Notes: generated by a model not told the origin, from the sequence alone. DNA of 64,000 nucleotides from Microterricola viridarii (GCF_900104895.1 NZ_LT629742.1:3348001-3412000), one strand, 5' to 3'; shown: positions 1 to 10,575, counted from the first letter of the stretch. Numbers and translations are program-made.

Positions 1-1
1 C

Positions 2-1381
2 GAGGAGCTGCCGGTTCCCACCTTCCCGCTCGACCTGGCGACGATGATCAAGGCCGAGGGCCGGGTCTTCGACCTGACTGACAAGCTGGACAACACCACC
101 TTCCACGCCGTCGCCGTGCCGGTGACCCTCAACAATGGCCCAGACGGCACCATGGGGGTCGCCCTCGTCGCCGTCTCGCTCGCGGAGACCGAGAAGACCC
201 TCGCCACGTACCTGTCGATCTTCCTGGGCTTCGGCGTCGGCGTCATCATCCTCGGCGCCCTCATCACCCGGATGCTGGTGACCAGCACCTTCGCGCCACT
301 GCGCGAGGTGGAGCGCACCGCCGCCGCCATCGCCGACGGAGACTTCAGCCAGCGACTCGGCGGGGCCACCCCGAACACCGAGGTCGGCCGGCTGAACCGC
401 TCGCTGAACACCATGCTCAACCGCATCGACCGGGCGTTCAAGGACCGCGCCCGCACCATCGACCAGATGCGTCGTTTCGTCGGAGACGCCAGCCACGAGT
501 TGCGCACCCCGCTCGTGTCGGTGCGCGGCTACGCGGAGCTGTACCGGATGGGCGCGCTGCAGACCCCGGAAGAGGTCGCGCAGGCGATGGAGCGCATCGA
601 GAAGGAGGCCATCCGCATGGGCGGGCTGGTCGAGGACCTGCTCGAGCTGGCACGCCTGGACGAGACCAAGCCGCTGGCGCTGGCCCCCGTCGACCTCGTG
701 CCGCTGGCCAGGGATGCAGCGCTGGACGCGATGGCGTCCTCGCCCGGCCGCACCATCACCGTGCTCACGCCCCCGCCCGCCGAGCGCGCCAACACCGGCG
801 AAGTCGCCCCGGTGCTCACCCACCCCGCCGCGCCGGAGGGCGTCAGCAATGCCACCGGCCCGATCGCCTTCGCCGGCGCCACGCTGGCCAGGCTGCGCAG
901 CCGCAGGCCCCGGCGCCCCGGCGCCGAGACCCCGCTCAGCGCGGCCATCACGGCGGGGCCGATCGAGGACGCGCGCTCCGTCATGGTCTTGGCCGAGGAG
1001 AACAAGATCCGCCAGGTCTTCACGAACCTGCTCGGCAACGCGATGCGCTTCACCCCGGTGGAGAGCCCCATCGAGATCAGCGTGAGCCTGGACCGCAACA
1101 CCGAGCGCGCCTCGTTCGCGATCATCGACCACGGTGAGGGCATCCCGCCGCAGATCCGGGAGAAGATCTTCCAGCGCTTCTGGCGTGCCGACACCTCCCG
1201 CGCCCGGGAGACCGGGGGCAGTGGCCTCGGCCTGGCCATCGTGTCCTCGATCGTGGCGGCGCACAACGGCACCGTCGACGTCGTGGAGACGCCGGGCGGC
1301 GGCGCCACGTTCCGGGTCAACCTGCCGTTGGCCGACTCGGCCGCCGCGCCGAAGACGGTCACCCCCGCCGAGACTCGCTAG
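2..1381 (+). CDS. HAMP-domain sensor histidine kinase (3' part; start lies before the window)
   Basis: The frame is open from base 2, so the N-terminus is missing. A transmembrane segment (codons around 215-285) is followed by a HAMP linker, then a HisKA domain with the H-box DASHELRTP (His codon at 494-496), an N-box (NKIRQVFTNLLGNAMRFTP), and G-boxes DHGEGIPP and GGSGLGLAIV near the end. This is the order of a membrane histidine kinase of the MprB/TcrY type that phosphorylates a response regulator, presumably encoded upstream. Between the dimerisation helices and the N-box lies an extra segment of about 70 residues rich in Pro, Ala and Arg (about bases 765-985), absent from the usual kinase core. 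The ligand is unknown. Confidence 0.93.
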   Translation, partial: EELPVPTFPLDLATMIKAEGRVFDLTDKLDNTTFHAVAVPVTLNNGPDGTMGVALVAVSLAETEKTLATYLSIFLGFGVGVIILGALITRMLVTSTFAPLREVERTAAAIADGDFSQRLGGATPNTEVGRLNRSLNTMLNRIDRAFKDRARTIDQMRRFVGDASHELRTPLVSVRGYAELYRMGALQTPEEVAQAMERIEKEAIRMGGLVEDLLELARLDETKPLALAPVDLVPLARDAALDAMASSPGRTITVLTPPPAERANTGEVAPVLTHPAAPEGVSNATGPIAFAGATLARLRSRRPRRPGAETPLSAAITAGPIEDARSVMVLAEENKIRQVFTNLLGNAMRFTPVESPIEISVSLDRNTERASFAIIDHGEGIPPQIREKIFQRFWRADTSRARETGGSGLGLAIVSSIVAAHNGTVDVVETPGGGATFRVNLPLADSAAAPKTVTPAETR

Positions 1382-1537
1382 CCCGGCCGCGCGGCTGCCG
1401 CGACCGCGCCTGCTGTGCACAGCGGCGCCAGCGGCATCCGTTCTGCACAGCGCCCGCTGCGGGCACCCGGCGCCCCCTGCGCCCGCCTAGCCTCTTTGCA
1501 GGGCGGTCCTCCGGTGCCGCCAGGACAGGAGCAGAGC

Positions 1538-1828
1538 ATGTCGCAGTTCAGCGTCGACAGCGAGCAGATCATCGCCACCTCGAACGTGGTGCAGGCCGGC
1601 ATCGAGCGGCTGCGGGCGGAGGCGCACAGCCTCACCGCGCAGGTGACCAACCTGCAGGGCGCCTGGGCAGGGCAGGCCTCGAGCGCGTTCCAGGCCGCCG
1701 CGGGCGACTGGCGCACCATGAACCTCCAGGTCGACGCGACGCTCGCCGCGCTGGCCCAGTCGCTGGGCTCGGCCGGCGCGCACTATGCCGAGATCGAGCA
1801 GGCCAACGCCCGGTTGTTCCTGCGCTAG
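1538..1828 (+). CDS. WXG100 (ESAT-6-like) family protein, 96 aa
   Basis: The protein has the length and helix-turn-helix hairpin pattern of WXG100 proteins, with a W-A-G turn at residues 43-45 flanked by two long amphipathic helices. Such proteins are small dimeric substrates of type VII (ESX) secretion. The ATG at 1538 is chosen because AGGACAGGA lies just upstream and the family starts here; an upstream in-frame start would add Pro/Arg-rich sequence foreign to the family. No EccC or other ESX gene is in the window, so this is an orphan copy. It converges with the next gene, sharing the CTAG tetranucleotide in which both stop codons lie. Confidence 0.85.
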   Translation: MSQFSVDSEQIIATSNVVQAGIERLRAEAHSLTAQVTNLQGAWAGQASSAFQAAAGDWRTMNLQVDATLAALAQSLGSAGAHYAEIEQANARLFLR

Positions 1829-3060
1829 CTCACCGCGCCGTTGAGGTTGGCGACGATGGCCGCAGCGAAATCGGCGATGTTGTCGCGGCCTACACGGATG
1901 TCGACACCTTCCGGATACATGAACTGATCCGGCAGGTAGGCCGTGAGGTTCAGTTGAATCCAGTTGCCGCCGAAACGGATGTCGGCGGTGCAGGCCTCCT
2001 CTGGCACCCCGCAGCGGATGACTGCTGCGTCCCCCGCCCGCAGGCCGGGGACGGTGTCGGCCGTGATCGTGCCGGCAGCCTTCCACCCCTCGTGAAGGGC
2101 GTCGAACCCCCACCCGCCGCCCGGGAGGTAGTCGAAATAGCCGATACCGCTGTCGGAGTCCGCCATGTTGAGGTGGCAGCGCTGCGCGCCGGTCTCATTC
2201 ATCCCGTGGTTGAACTGCCCGACGCGCGGCCCGTCCCAGAAGACGCCGACCGACAAGGGCCCCGCCGCCGCGAACTCCTCCGCCTGGGCATCGCTGAGGA
2301 AGTCGGTGCAGTCGGCGGGCAGCGGCAGTACCGTTGTCGGCACCGTCCAGCGCGGCGGAGCCTCGGGTTCGGCGGAGAGCGTCTGGACGAGCGCGTCCGT
2401 CAGCGGAGTGATGAGCTCGACCAGTTCGTCGTCATTCGACGTGTCAGCGGCCCCGACCCCGGTGATGGTGAGGTCGACCCACGCCGCGCCGACAAGGGCC
2501 TGGAAGAAGCAAGACTCGATTTCGGCGACGCAGCGCGGCCCCAGCGCGTTCTCGCTGTGGGCAAACGGAACCTCCTGCCCGCCGCTGTACGTCTCCGCAT
2601 AGGCCAGCCACGGGGCCTCACCCTCCGGCACGACGGTCAGGTGCACACCGCGATAGCCCTTCACGCTGGCGGACTCCCACGGCTGCAAGGTCTGGTCATT
2701 CGCCCAGACGCAGTTGACGGAGCCCAGCTGCAGCAGCGAGACGGCAACGGGACCGTTGGAACTGTGATCGAATCCGATCGGCCGCAGCGAGAGCTCCTCG
2801 GCGAACACCGGTACGAGGAGCGCGGGCGGCACCAGCTCGTCGCAACCGGCCGCCAATCGGGCGCTCGGGGCCGCCTCGATCGGGGCCGCGGAGGGGGATT
2901 CGCTCGGCTGTGGCCGTTCGCTCGGCGGCGCGGTGGACCCGGGCGCCGGTTGTCCGGCGCAGGCCGACAGGAACAGTGCAATCCCGAGCGCGGCAGCCGA
3001 CATCGACCAGCGCCCCACGCGCGTGTACGCGCCATTCTGTGATCCGGCTGAATGCCTCAT
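1825..3060 (-). CDS. putative secreted lipoprotein, 411 aa, function unknown
   Basis: The N-terminus has a hydrophobic segment ending in the lipobox LSAC (Cys34), followed by a Pro/Ser-rich linker, so a lipid-anchored extracellular protein is expected. The start at 3060 is kept because the next internal Met would leave too short and uncharged a signal peptide. The mature part has several paired cysteines and seems to contain two similar halves, each with a C-x-hydrophobic start, a W/Y-rich core and a VxLTxTGVGA or IQLNLTAY type strand. I do not recognise the family with certainty; DUF3558-like lipoproteins are the nearest comparison. Confidence 0.75.
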   Translation of the reverse strand: MRHSAGSQNGAYTRVGRWSMSAAALGIALFLSACAGQPAPGSTAPPSERPQPSESPSAAPIEAAPSARLAAGCDELVPPALLVPVFAEELSLRPIGFDHSSNGPVAVSLLQLGSVNCVWANDQTLQPWESASVKGYRGVHLTVVPEGEAPWLAYAETYSGGQEVPFAHSENALGPRCVAEIESCFFQALVGAAWVDLTITGVGAADTSNDDELVELITPLTDALVQTLSAEPEAPPRWTVPTTVLPLPADCTDFLSDAQAEEFAAAGPLSVGVFWDGPRVGQFNHGMNETGAQRCHLNMADSDSGIGYFDYLPGGGWGFDALHEGWKAAGTITADTVPGLRAGDAAVIRCGVPEEACTADIRFGGNWIQLNLTAYLPDQFMYPEGVDIRVGRDNIADFAAAIVANLNGAVS

Positions 3061-3123
3061 GCGCGAACTGTATCGTTCGCGCGCGATCGCCGCCAGTGCG
3101 TGCCCGAAACCGGCCGGAACGCA

Positions 3124-3155
3124 GAAACCGGGCGCCTCCCGAAGGAGACGCCCGG
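3124..3155 (-). terminator. rho-independent terminator of groEL
   Basis: On the minus strand, 30 bases past the groEL stop, CCGGGCGTCTCC pairs with GGGAGGCGCCCGG across a TTC loop (minor mismatches) and is followed by TTT. Confidence 0.75.
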
Positions 3156-3186
3156 CTCAGTTACTGCGAGGTTGTTGCGCGGGGAC

Positions 3187-4885
<1,699 letters not shown>

Positions 4886-4889
4886 GCCA

Positions 4890-4919
4890 ATTCTGGCACT
4901 CGGATGCCGAGAGTGCAAG
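4890..4919 (-). promoter_or_regulatory. groEL promoter overlapping a second, degenerate CIRCE
   Basis: CTGGCACTC (4893-4901) and GAGTGCAAG (4911-4919) again flank exactly 9 bases, giving a weaker CIRCE-like repeat. Read on the minus strand, TTGCAC (4913-4918) and CAGAAT (4890-4895) are 17 bases apart and make a plausible sigma-A -35/-10 pair. The -35 hexamer therefore lies inside the upstream CIRCE half-site, and the perfect CIRCE lies just downstream. Confidence 0.7.
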
Positions 4920-4945
4920 CGAGCCGGGGGCACTCCCGGCGACCA

Positions 4946-6004
4946 TTAGGGAATGATCTCCACGCCGCCGGAGCTCGGCACCAACTCGACCCAGGTATTC
5001 CCGGGCGCCAGGGTGATCGGCGTGCCCAGATCGCTGACGAGACGGATGCTTCCGGCCGGGGAATCCTTGCGCCAGACGCCGTGCACGGTGCTTCCACCGC
5101 TGGACACCCAGGCCTCCCCCGCGCCGATCATCAGGGTGCGCGGGATGTCCTCGAAGCTGTAATCGTCGATCTCGACGAGCAGCGTCACGACGTTGCTCGC
5201 CCGCAGCTGTGCGCCAGCGGCGTCCAGGTCGGGCTCGCCCTCCTGCGAGCGCAGCCAGCTGGCGCCCGCGGCGTCCCAGCCCCAGCTCGGCCACCGGGCG
5301 TCAGAGAAACGCAGCTGCACGACCGAGTTGGCGGCGCCCTCTGCAACGGATGTCGGCTCGCCATCGTCCACCGCGTACTCGAACTGCGCAGCCGGCGGCG
5401 GGAGCAGGGCGTTGCGCCGCACCAGCTCCGCGGCGTGCACGATGACGTCGTGCGGCGACTCGTGCACGTCGTCGCGGTAGAACAGGCCCGTGTCGTCGAA
5501 GTCGAACACGGCGTTGACCACGGGGGTGTTCATCATCATGTCGACGAAGACCTCCTGGCCGCCGGAATAGGCGATGATGCCGCCGAAGGGCGTGACGATG
5601 TCGGGGTCCATGGGGCGCACCGAGCGCACCGGGCCGATCTCGTCGGGCAGATCGGAGTGCCAGATGGCGACGTAGCGGGTGAGGCCGCCCTCGACGAGCT
5701 CCTCGAACACGATGTCCGTGCGCTCGAGGCCCAGCTGCGGCCGCGCACCCTCGTGGTTGTCGATCTTCGCGGCCAACGCGGGGCGCTCGTCGGCGCCCTC
5801 GGCCGCGACCGTGCCGCGCAGCGGGGCCAGCACGGGCGGCGGCGGCGTCGGCCGTGCGGTCTGGGTGGGCCTGGGCGTCGGGCCGGCCGCCGCGGGCTGT
5901 TCCTCGGCGGCGCAGCCGGCGGTGCCGAGCAGCAGGCCAACGGCCAGGGTGGCGGCAGCCCAGCGCGCTGCGGTCGGCATCCGAAAAAGCGTGGCGATAC
6001 TCAC
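4946..6004 (-). CDS. DUF3048 domain lipoprotein (YerB-like), 352 aa
   Basis: A signal peptide ends in the lipobox LGTAGC (Cys31) and is followed by a Pro/Thr-rich linker. The mature protein carries the DUF3048 signature: AAKIDNHEGARPQ..L..TDIVFEELVEGGLTRYVAIWHS, then GPVRSVRPMD, and a second domain with DSPAGSIRLVSD and GNTWVELVP. Family members are extracytoplasmic; their biochemical role is not established. The gene ends only about 30 bases from the groEL promoter region and is read in the same direction, upstream of groEL. A separate start near 6004 is supported by the signal peptide. Confidence 0.85.
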   Translation of the reverse strand: MSIATLFRMPTAARWAAATLAVGLLLGTAGCAAEEQPAAAGPTPRPTQTARPTPPPPVLAPLRGTVAAEGADERPALAAKIDNHEGARPQLGLERTDIVFEELVEGGLTRYVAIWHSDLPDEIGPVRSVRPMDPDIVTPFGGIIAYSGGQEVFVDMMMNTPVVNAVFDFDDTGLFYRDDVHESPHDVIVHAAELVRRNALLPPPAAQFEYAVDDGEPTSVAEGAANSVVQLRFSDARWPSWGWDAAGASWLRSQEGEPDLDAAGAQLRASNVVTLLVEIDDYSFEDIPRTLMIGAGEAWVSSGGSTVHGVWRKDSPAGSIRLVSDLGTPITLAPGNTWVELVPSSGGVEIIP

Positions 6005-6073
6005 CCTGCACAGACTAGGGCTGTGCAGCAGGGTGGCGGTGGACGCCGTGCCCGGTGTGTCGCCCGGCCGCGA

Positions 6074-6649
6074 CTACTCGGCCGACTCGTCGATGGCCGG
6101 GTAGTTGGCGCCGATGACGACAACGAGCGAGGCCTCGCCGAGGTCGACGAAGTCCTGCGAGAGCGCGATGCCGGCGCCGGGAATCGACTGTGCGGCGCCG
6201 AGGGCCGCCCCCTCCAGCGACGGGTCGCTGTAGTAAACGGTCGACACGGTCACGTCTTCGGTTGCGGCGTTGGAGCGGGTGGTCACATTCCAGCCGGCGG
6301 CGGCGAGGGTGTCGCCGGCCGCGGCGGCGAGCCCGGCCCGCTCGGTGCCGTTCAGCACGGTCACGGCCAGGGCAGGGTCGACGGTGGGCTGCACGGCGGG
6401 AACCTCGGGCTCGGCGGGCGCGGGCTCCGAGCTCTGCGGGGAGGCAGCGGGGCCGGTGCCGTTCGAGAGGTTGTCGTTCAGCACGAAAAGTGCGACGACT
6501 CCGGCACCGACGAGGACGACGGTGGCCAGCGCCGCCCAGGCGAAGGAAACCCAGCCGCGGCCCCGCTTGCGCGGCACGCGGTGGGCGCCGACACGCTGCA
6601 GGTCGCTGGGGATCTCGTCGAAGCGATCGTGTTGGAACGAAGTTGCCAT
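6074..6649 (-). CDS. membrane-anchored LytR C-terminal domain protein, 191 aa
   Basis: A basic N-terminus (RKRGRG) precedes one transmembrane helix at about residues 33-55, then an Ala/Pro/Glu-rich linker, then a LytR_C-type domain with VTVLNGTERAGLA..AGDTLAAAGW and a closing strand SLVVVIGANYP. The domain is found alone or after LytR-CpsA-Psr enzymes and is thought to bind cell-wall polymers outside the membrane. The order DUF3263, then LytR_C, is a recurrent actinobacterial pair, and the two genes here are co-directional. Confidence 0.82.
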   Translation of the reverse strand: MATSFQHDRFDEIPSDLQRVGAHRVPRKRGRGWVSFAWAALATVVLVGAGVVALFVLNDNLSNGTGPAASPQSSEPAPAEPEVPAVQPTVDPALAVTVLNGTERAGLAAAAGDTLAAAGWNVTTRSNAATEDVTVSTVYYSDPSLEGAALGAAQSIPGAGIALSQDFVDLGEASLVVVIGANYPAIDESAE

Positions 6650-6782
6650 AGTGAGTGTGCCTGGCCTGATCTCTCTGGGTTGCTTCCGTCTGGTGTGATT
6701 CGGTCTGGTCTGGTTCGGGGCCGCGCCGGAGCGGCTGGCCGGCCTGGGTGCTGCCGGGTTCTGCCCGCGCGTGCGCTGGCCG

Positions 6783-7100
6783 TTACACCGTGCCCTGCCC
6801 GCCGAGGGAGCGCCGGGCCCGGGCCTCGGCCCTGGCCGTGCGCATCCGCAGCAGGCGCTTGACGAGCATCGGATCGTGGGCGAGCGCCGCAGGGCGGTCG
6901 ATGATGGAGCCGAGCACTTGATAGTACCGTGCCGCCGACAGGCCGAGCTCGGAGCGGATCGCCTGCTCCTTGGCGCCGGCGTGCTTGAACCAGTGGCTCT
7001 CGAAGGCCAGGATGGCCAGCTCGCGCTCGCTCAGCGCCTCGCCGTCGGCACCCGGATCCGAGGCGGCGTCGTGCGGGGCCGAGCCATCCGACTGATCCAT
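6783..7100 (-). CDS. DUF3263 family protein, 105 aa
   Basis: The core ERELAILAFESHWFKHAGAKEQAI.SELGLSAARYYQVL is the DUF3263 signature, which looks like a helix-turn-helix fold and may bind nucleic acid. The start at 7100 is chosen because GAGAGGGG lies about 8 bases upstream of this ATG; an upstream in-frame start would add 12 residues without a binding site. The gene probably forms a unit with the LytR_C gene behind it. Confidence 0.85.
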   Translation of the reverse strand: MDQSDGSAPHDAASDPGADGEALSERELAILAFESHWFKHAGAKEQAIRSELGLSAARYYQVLGSIIDRPAALAHDPMLVKRLLRMRTARAEARARRSLGGQGTV

Positions 7101-7353
7101 CGCCGTGCCCCTCTCTGCCGCGCCTCGCGCGGTCAATCCGCCTCAAGCTTTGTCGGGCCCATCATAGGCAGTCCAGATTGGAACTCACGTTGACGCGGTG
7201 GGCGGTTCGTCATCCGGAATGTCTCAGGCCCGCCGGGCGTTGCATGGGGAGCGGATGACGGAGGACACCGGATCGAGCGGCCCCGCCTGCTCAGGCACAC
7301 CGCTTAAAATGTCCTCGGGGCCCCGCGGCCCCGCACGAACGAGGAGGAACGCC

Positions 7354-7770
7354 ATGGGCTACGAAGTGAACAAGAGCGATGACGAGTGGCGGGCCGAGCT
7401 TGGCGAGGAGGAGTTCGCCGTGCTGCGCCAGGCAGCGACTGAGCGCCCCTGGACCGGCCAGCTGCTCGATGAGGAGCGCGCCGGCGTCTACACCTGCGGT
7501 GCGTGCAACGCCGAGCTGTTCCAGAGCGGCACAAAGTTCGACTCCGGCTGCGGCTGGCCGAGCTTCTACGAGTCGGTGCGCCCGGAGGCCGTCGAGCTGA
7601 TCGAGGACGACACCCTGGGCATGAGCCGCACCGAGGTGCGCTGCGCCGCCTGCGGCTCCCACCTCGGTCACGTCTTCCCTGACGGCTTCGGCACCCCGAC
7701 CGGCGACCGCTACTGCATGAACTCGATCGCACTCAACTTCACCGCCGCCGACACTCCCCCCTCCGCGTAG
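7354..7770 (+). CDS. msrB: peptide-methionine (R)-S-oxide reductase MsrB, 138 aa
   Basis: The enzyme reduces methionine-R-sulfoxide in oxidised proteins. Zinc ligands are two CxxC pairs (Cys48/51 and Cys97/100). GCGWPSF, RCAACGSHLGHVF and the catalytic RYCMNS (Cys121) are all present, so it should be active. GAGGAGG before the ATG at 7354 fixes the start; the longer upstream reading frame is spurious. A nitroreductase gene follows after 6 bases and is probably co-transcribed. Confidence 0.97.
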   Translation: MGYEVNKSDDEWRAELGEEEFAVLRQAATERPWTGQLLDEERAGVYTCGACNAELFQSGTKFDSGCGWPSFYESVRPEAVELIEDDTLGMSRTEVRCAACGSHLGHVFPDGFGTPTGDRYCMNSIALNFTAADTPPSA

Positions 7771-7776
7771 CCCGAC

Positions 7777-8358
7777 ATGTCCAAATCGCTCGACTCGCCC
7801 GTTCCGCCGCCCGTGCTCGCTGCGGCCCAGGCCCGGCGCTCCCACTCCAAGGTCACCGAGGACGCGCCGAGCACGGCCGAGCTCGAGCGGCTGCTGGGCG
7901 CGGCCGGCCGCGTGGCCGACCACAGCGCGCTGCACCCGTGGCGCGTGATCGCGCTGCGCGGCGAGGCCAGGGCGCGTCTCGGGCGGGCGCTGGCCGACGC
8001 GGCGGGGCTGCACGGCTCGGGCGCCGCGTCGCTGGCGGCCAAGCCGATGCGTGCACCGCTGCTCATCGCCGTCGTGTCGAGCCCGCAGCCCAGCCACAAG
8101 GTGGCCGAGTGGGAACAGGAGGCCGTCGCATCCGGGGTCGCCCACATGCTGAGCCTGCTGCTGCACGAGGCGGGCTGGGGCGTGATGTGGCGCACCGGGC
8201 CGCACACCCGCAGCAAGGCGGTGGCGGCCATGCACGGTCTCGCCCCGGGCGAGAAGCTGCTCGGCTGGCTCTATGTCGGCGGTATCCCAGACCGCCTGGG
8301 CAGCTCGCACGACAAGCGCGCGCCCCTGGAGCACCGGCTCAGCACGCTCGAGAGCTGA
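7777..8358 (+). CDS. nitroreductase family protein, 193 aa
   Basis: The protein has the FMN-binding nitroreductase layout: an N-terminal RRSHSKVT flavin-phosphate segment, ADHSALHPWRVIALRGEAR, AP.LIAVVSSPQPSHKVAEWEQ..ASGVAHMLSLLLHEAGWGVMWRTG, and a C-terminal GEKLLGWLYVG. Such enzymes use NAD(P)H to reduce nitro compounds or quinones; the substrate here is unknown. Coupling to msrB suggests a redox-stress role, but that is inference. Confidence 0.88.
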   Translation: MSKSLDSPVPPPVLAAAQARRSHSKVTEDAPSTAELERLLGAAGRVADHSALHPWRVIALRGEARARLGRALADAAGLHGSGAASLAAKPMRAPLLIAVVSSPQPSHKVAEWEQEAVASGVAHMLSLLLHEAGWGVMWRTGPHTRSKAVAAMHGLAPGEKLLGWLYVGGIPDRLGSSHDKRAPLEHRLSTLES

Positions 8359-8380
8359 GCGGCGGCGGCGGTAATCGCGG

Positions 8381-9406
8381 TCAGCGGCGGCGGGCGAAGC
8401 CCCCGCTGGCGATGACCACCGCGACGAGGGCGAGCGCCGTTCCGGCGATCGTCGAGAGTGCGATGTCCTGGCCGTGCAGCACCAGGTCGATCGCCAGTGC
8501 GGCGATGAGCTGGCCGGCGATGGTGGCCAGGCCGAGCAGCAGCACGCCGGTCACCCGCACCAGGGCCGCCTGCACGGCGATGAAGATGCAGCCGAGCGCC
8601 CCGCCGATGTACAGCCACGGCTCGCTCGGGTAGCTGCTCGGCCAGCCGGCCAGCACGTTGTGCACCAGCGCGATCGCGACGAGGGCGATGCTGCCGATGA
8701 GGAAGTTGATCAGGGTCGCCGACAGCGCGCTGCCGGCGACGGCCCGCACCCGGCCGTTGACGGCCTGCTGCCACCCGACGAAGACTCCGGCGACCAGCGG
8801 CATCACGAGCATCCAGATCGGCACCTCGCCGCCCAACTGGGCCGAGACCGCCCAGCCGACGGCGACGAGGGTGAGCACCGATCCGATCAGGCGGCTGAGC
8901 GTCAGCTGTTGCCGGCCACCCGGGCCGAGCCCGATCCGGTCGAGCACGAGGCCGCTGACGGTCTGCCCGGCGACGATGGCCACCGTGAACAGGGCGACGC
9001 CGAGCACGGCGGCGGTCAGCCCCTGCGAGGCGACGAGGAGTGCGCCGCCGAGACCGCCGAGCACCATCCAGGGGCGCAGCACCCGCTCGCCCTGCTCGTT
9101 GCGGCGGAGCGCCTGCACCACCCGCGCCAGGCCGGCGCGGCCGGGGCGCCAGAAGCAGAGCACGACGAACATGATCAGGAAGCCGGAGCCGAACGAGATT
9201 GCCGCGGCCGTGAAACCGTCGTCGAGGCGGAGGCCGAGCTCGCCGTTGATGCGCGACTGCAGGGCGATCAGCGCGCCACAGGCGGTGCCGACCAGCATGG
9301 CGAGCCAAGTGGGCACGTGGCGGTGCGTCGGGGCGCCGGAGTCGGGGCGGGCGGGGGTGCCGCCGGCGGATTCCGCAGTCGTCGGCATCCGGGAAGCAGT
9401 CATCAC
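8381..9406 (-). CDS. DMT-superfamily transporter (DUF606/YdcZ type), 341 aa, copy 1
   Basis: About ten hydrophobic helices form two DUF606-type halves. QSRINGELG and QQAVNGRVRAVAG are the matching signature in each half, and EPWLYIGGALGCIFIAVQ lies in the second. The protein is an inner-membrane exporter or permease of unknown substrate. It is a paralogue of the next gene, with the same length and long stretches in common (for example SQGLTAAVLGVALFTVAIVA), so the pair looks like a tandem duplication. The ATG at 9406 is followed by a Ser/Pro/Gly-rich cytoplasmic tail of about 35 residues. Confidence 0.85.
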   Translation of the reverse strand: MMTASRMPTTAESAGGTPARPDSGAPTHRHVPTWLAMLVGTACGALIALQSRINGELGLRLDDGFTAAAISFGSGFLIMFVVLCFWRPGRAGLARVVQALRRNEQGERVLRPWMVLGGLGGALLVASQGLTAAVLGVALFTVAIVAGQTVSGLVLDRIGLGPGGRQQLTLSRLIGSVLTLVAVGWAVSAQLGGEVPIWMLVMPLVAGVFVGWQQAVNGRVRAVAGSALSATLINFLIGSIALVAIALVHNVLAGWPSSYPSEPWLYIGGALGCIFIAVQAALVRVTGVLLLGLATIAGQLIAALAIDLVLHGQDIALSTIAGTALALVAVVIASGGFARRR

Positions 9407-9449
9407 TCCAGCCTAGGCCGCGCCGGAGCCGGCACTGGACTCGGCAGTC

Positions 9450-10475
9450 TTACGCCGTCGTGGCCCTCCGCCACGAGTTCAGCCAGCCGCTCGCGACCAC
9501 GACGGCGATGAGGGCGACGAGCGTGCCGCCGATCGTGGAGAACGCGACCGCCTGGCCGGGCACGGAGAGGTCGAGAAGCAGCGCGGCGACGAGCTGGCCG
9601 GACACCGTCGCCAGGCCGAGCAGGAGCACGCCCGTCACCTTGACGAGCACCGTCTGCACGGCGATGAGCAGGCAGCCGATCGCCCCGCCGATGTAGAGCC
9701 AGGGCTCGGCTGGGAACTCGGCCGGCCAGCCGAGAACGGCGTTGCGCACCAGCGCGATGGTGATCAGTGCGGCGCTGCCGACGATGAAGTTGATCAGCGT
9801 GGCGCTCTGCGCGCTGGCCGCCGCCGCGCGCACCTGGCCGTTGACGGCCTGCTGCCAGGCTGCGAGCGCGCCCGCGATGAGCGGCATGATGAGCATCCAG
9901 AACGGCACGTCGCCGCCCAACTGCGCCGACACCGCCCAGACGACGGCCGCCAGCGCCAACAGCGATCCGATCAGGCGGTCGGCGGTCAACGGCCGGTGCC
10001 CGCCGGGCGCCAGGCCGACGCGGTCGAGCACCATTCCGCTGATCGTCTGGCCGGCCACGATCGCCACCGTGAAGAGGGCGACGCCGAGAACGGCAGCGGT
10101 GAGGCCCTGCGAGGCGACGAAGAAGGCGCCGGCGAGACCGCCGAGCAGCATCCACGGCTTCAGCTCCCGCTCCCCCAGCTCGTTCGGGCGCAGTGCCCGC
10201 GCGACGCGGCCGAGCCCGACCCGGCCCGGCTTCCAGACGCAGAGCACGATCAACAGGATCACGAGGCCGGAGCCGAAGGAGATCGCCGCCGCAGTGTAGC
10301 CGTCATTGAGTTGCCGGCCGAGCTCGCCGTTGATGCGCGACTGCACGGCGAGCAGCGCGCCGCTCGCCGTCGCGGCGAGGATCGCCAGCCACATCGGGAA
10401 GCGCCGGCGGGGCCGGCCGTCAGGCGCAGAGCCGGGCTCGGAGGGGCGGGGCACCGGATCAGGCTCTGACGTCAC
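9450..10475 (-). CDS. DMT-superfamily transporter (DUF606/YdcZ type), 341 aa, copy 2
   Basis: This copy is the paralogue of the gene 43 bases downstream, on the same strand and of identical length. It shows QSRINGELG in the first half and QQAVNGQVRAAA in the second, with about ten membrane helices. The N-terminal Pro-rich tails of the two copies differ, while membrane segments are well conserved, which fits an older duplication with constraint on the transport core. Two half-size DUF606 proteins form pairs in some bacteria; these are full-length double-domain versions, so they might also act as a heterodimer (inference). Confidence 0.85.
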   Translation of the reverse strand: MTSEPDPVPRPSEPGSAPDGRPRRRFPMWLAILAATASGALLAVQSRINGELGRQLNDGYTAAAISFGSGLVILLIVLCVWKPGRVGLGRVARALRPNELGERELKPWMLLGGLAGAFFVASQGLTAAVLGVALFTVAIVAGQTISGMVLDRVGLAPGGHRPLTADRLIGSLLALAAVVWAVSAQLGGDVPFWMLIMPLIAGALAAWQQAVNGQVRAAAASAQSATLINFIVGSAALITIALVRNAVLGWPAEFPAEPWLYIGGAIGCLLIAVQTVLVKVTGVLLLGLATVSGQLVAALLLDLSVPGQAVAFSTIGGTLVALIAVVVASGWLNSWRRATTA

Positions 10476-10575
10476 CGCCCAAGCCTAGATCCGAGCACCC
10501 CGAGACGCCGCGGTCGGCGCGCACTACCCTTGTGCCATGAACGCGGGGTTCGGGGCGGCCTGGTGGCGGTGAATC

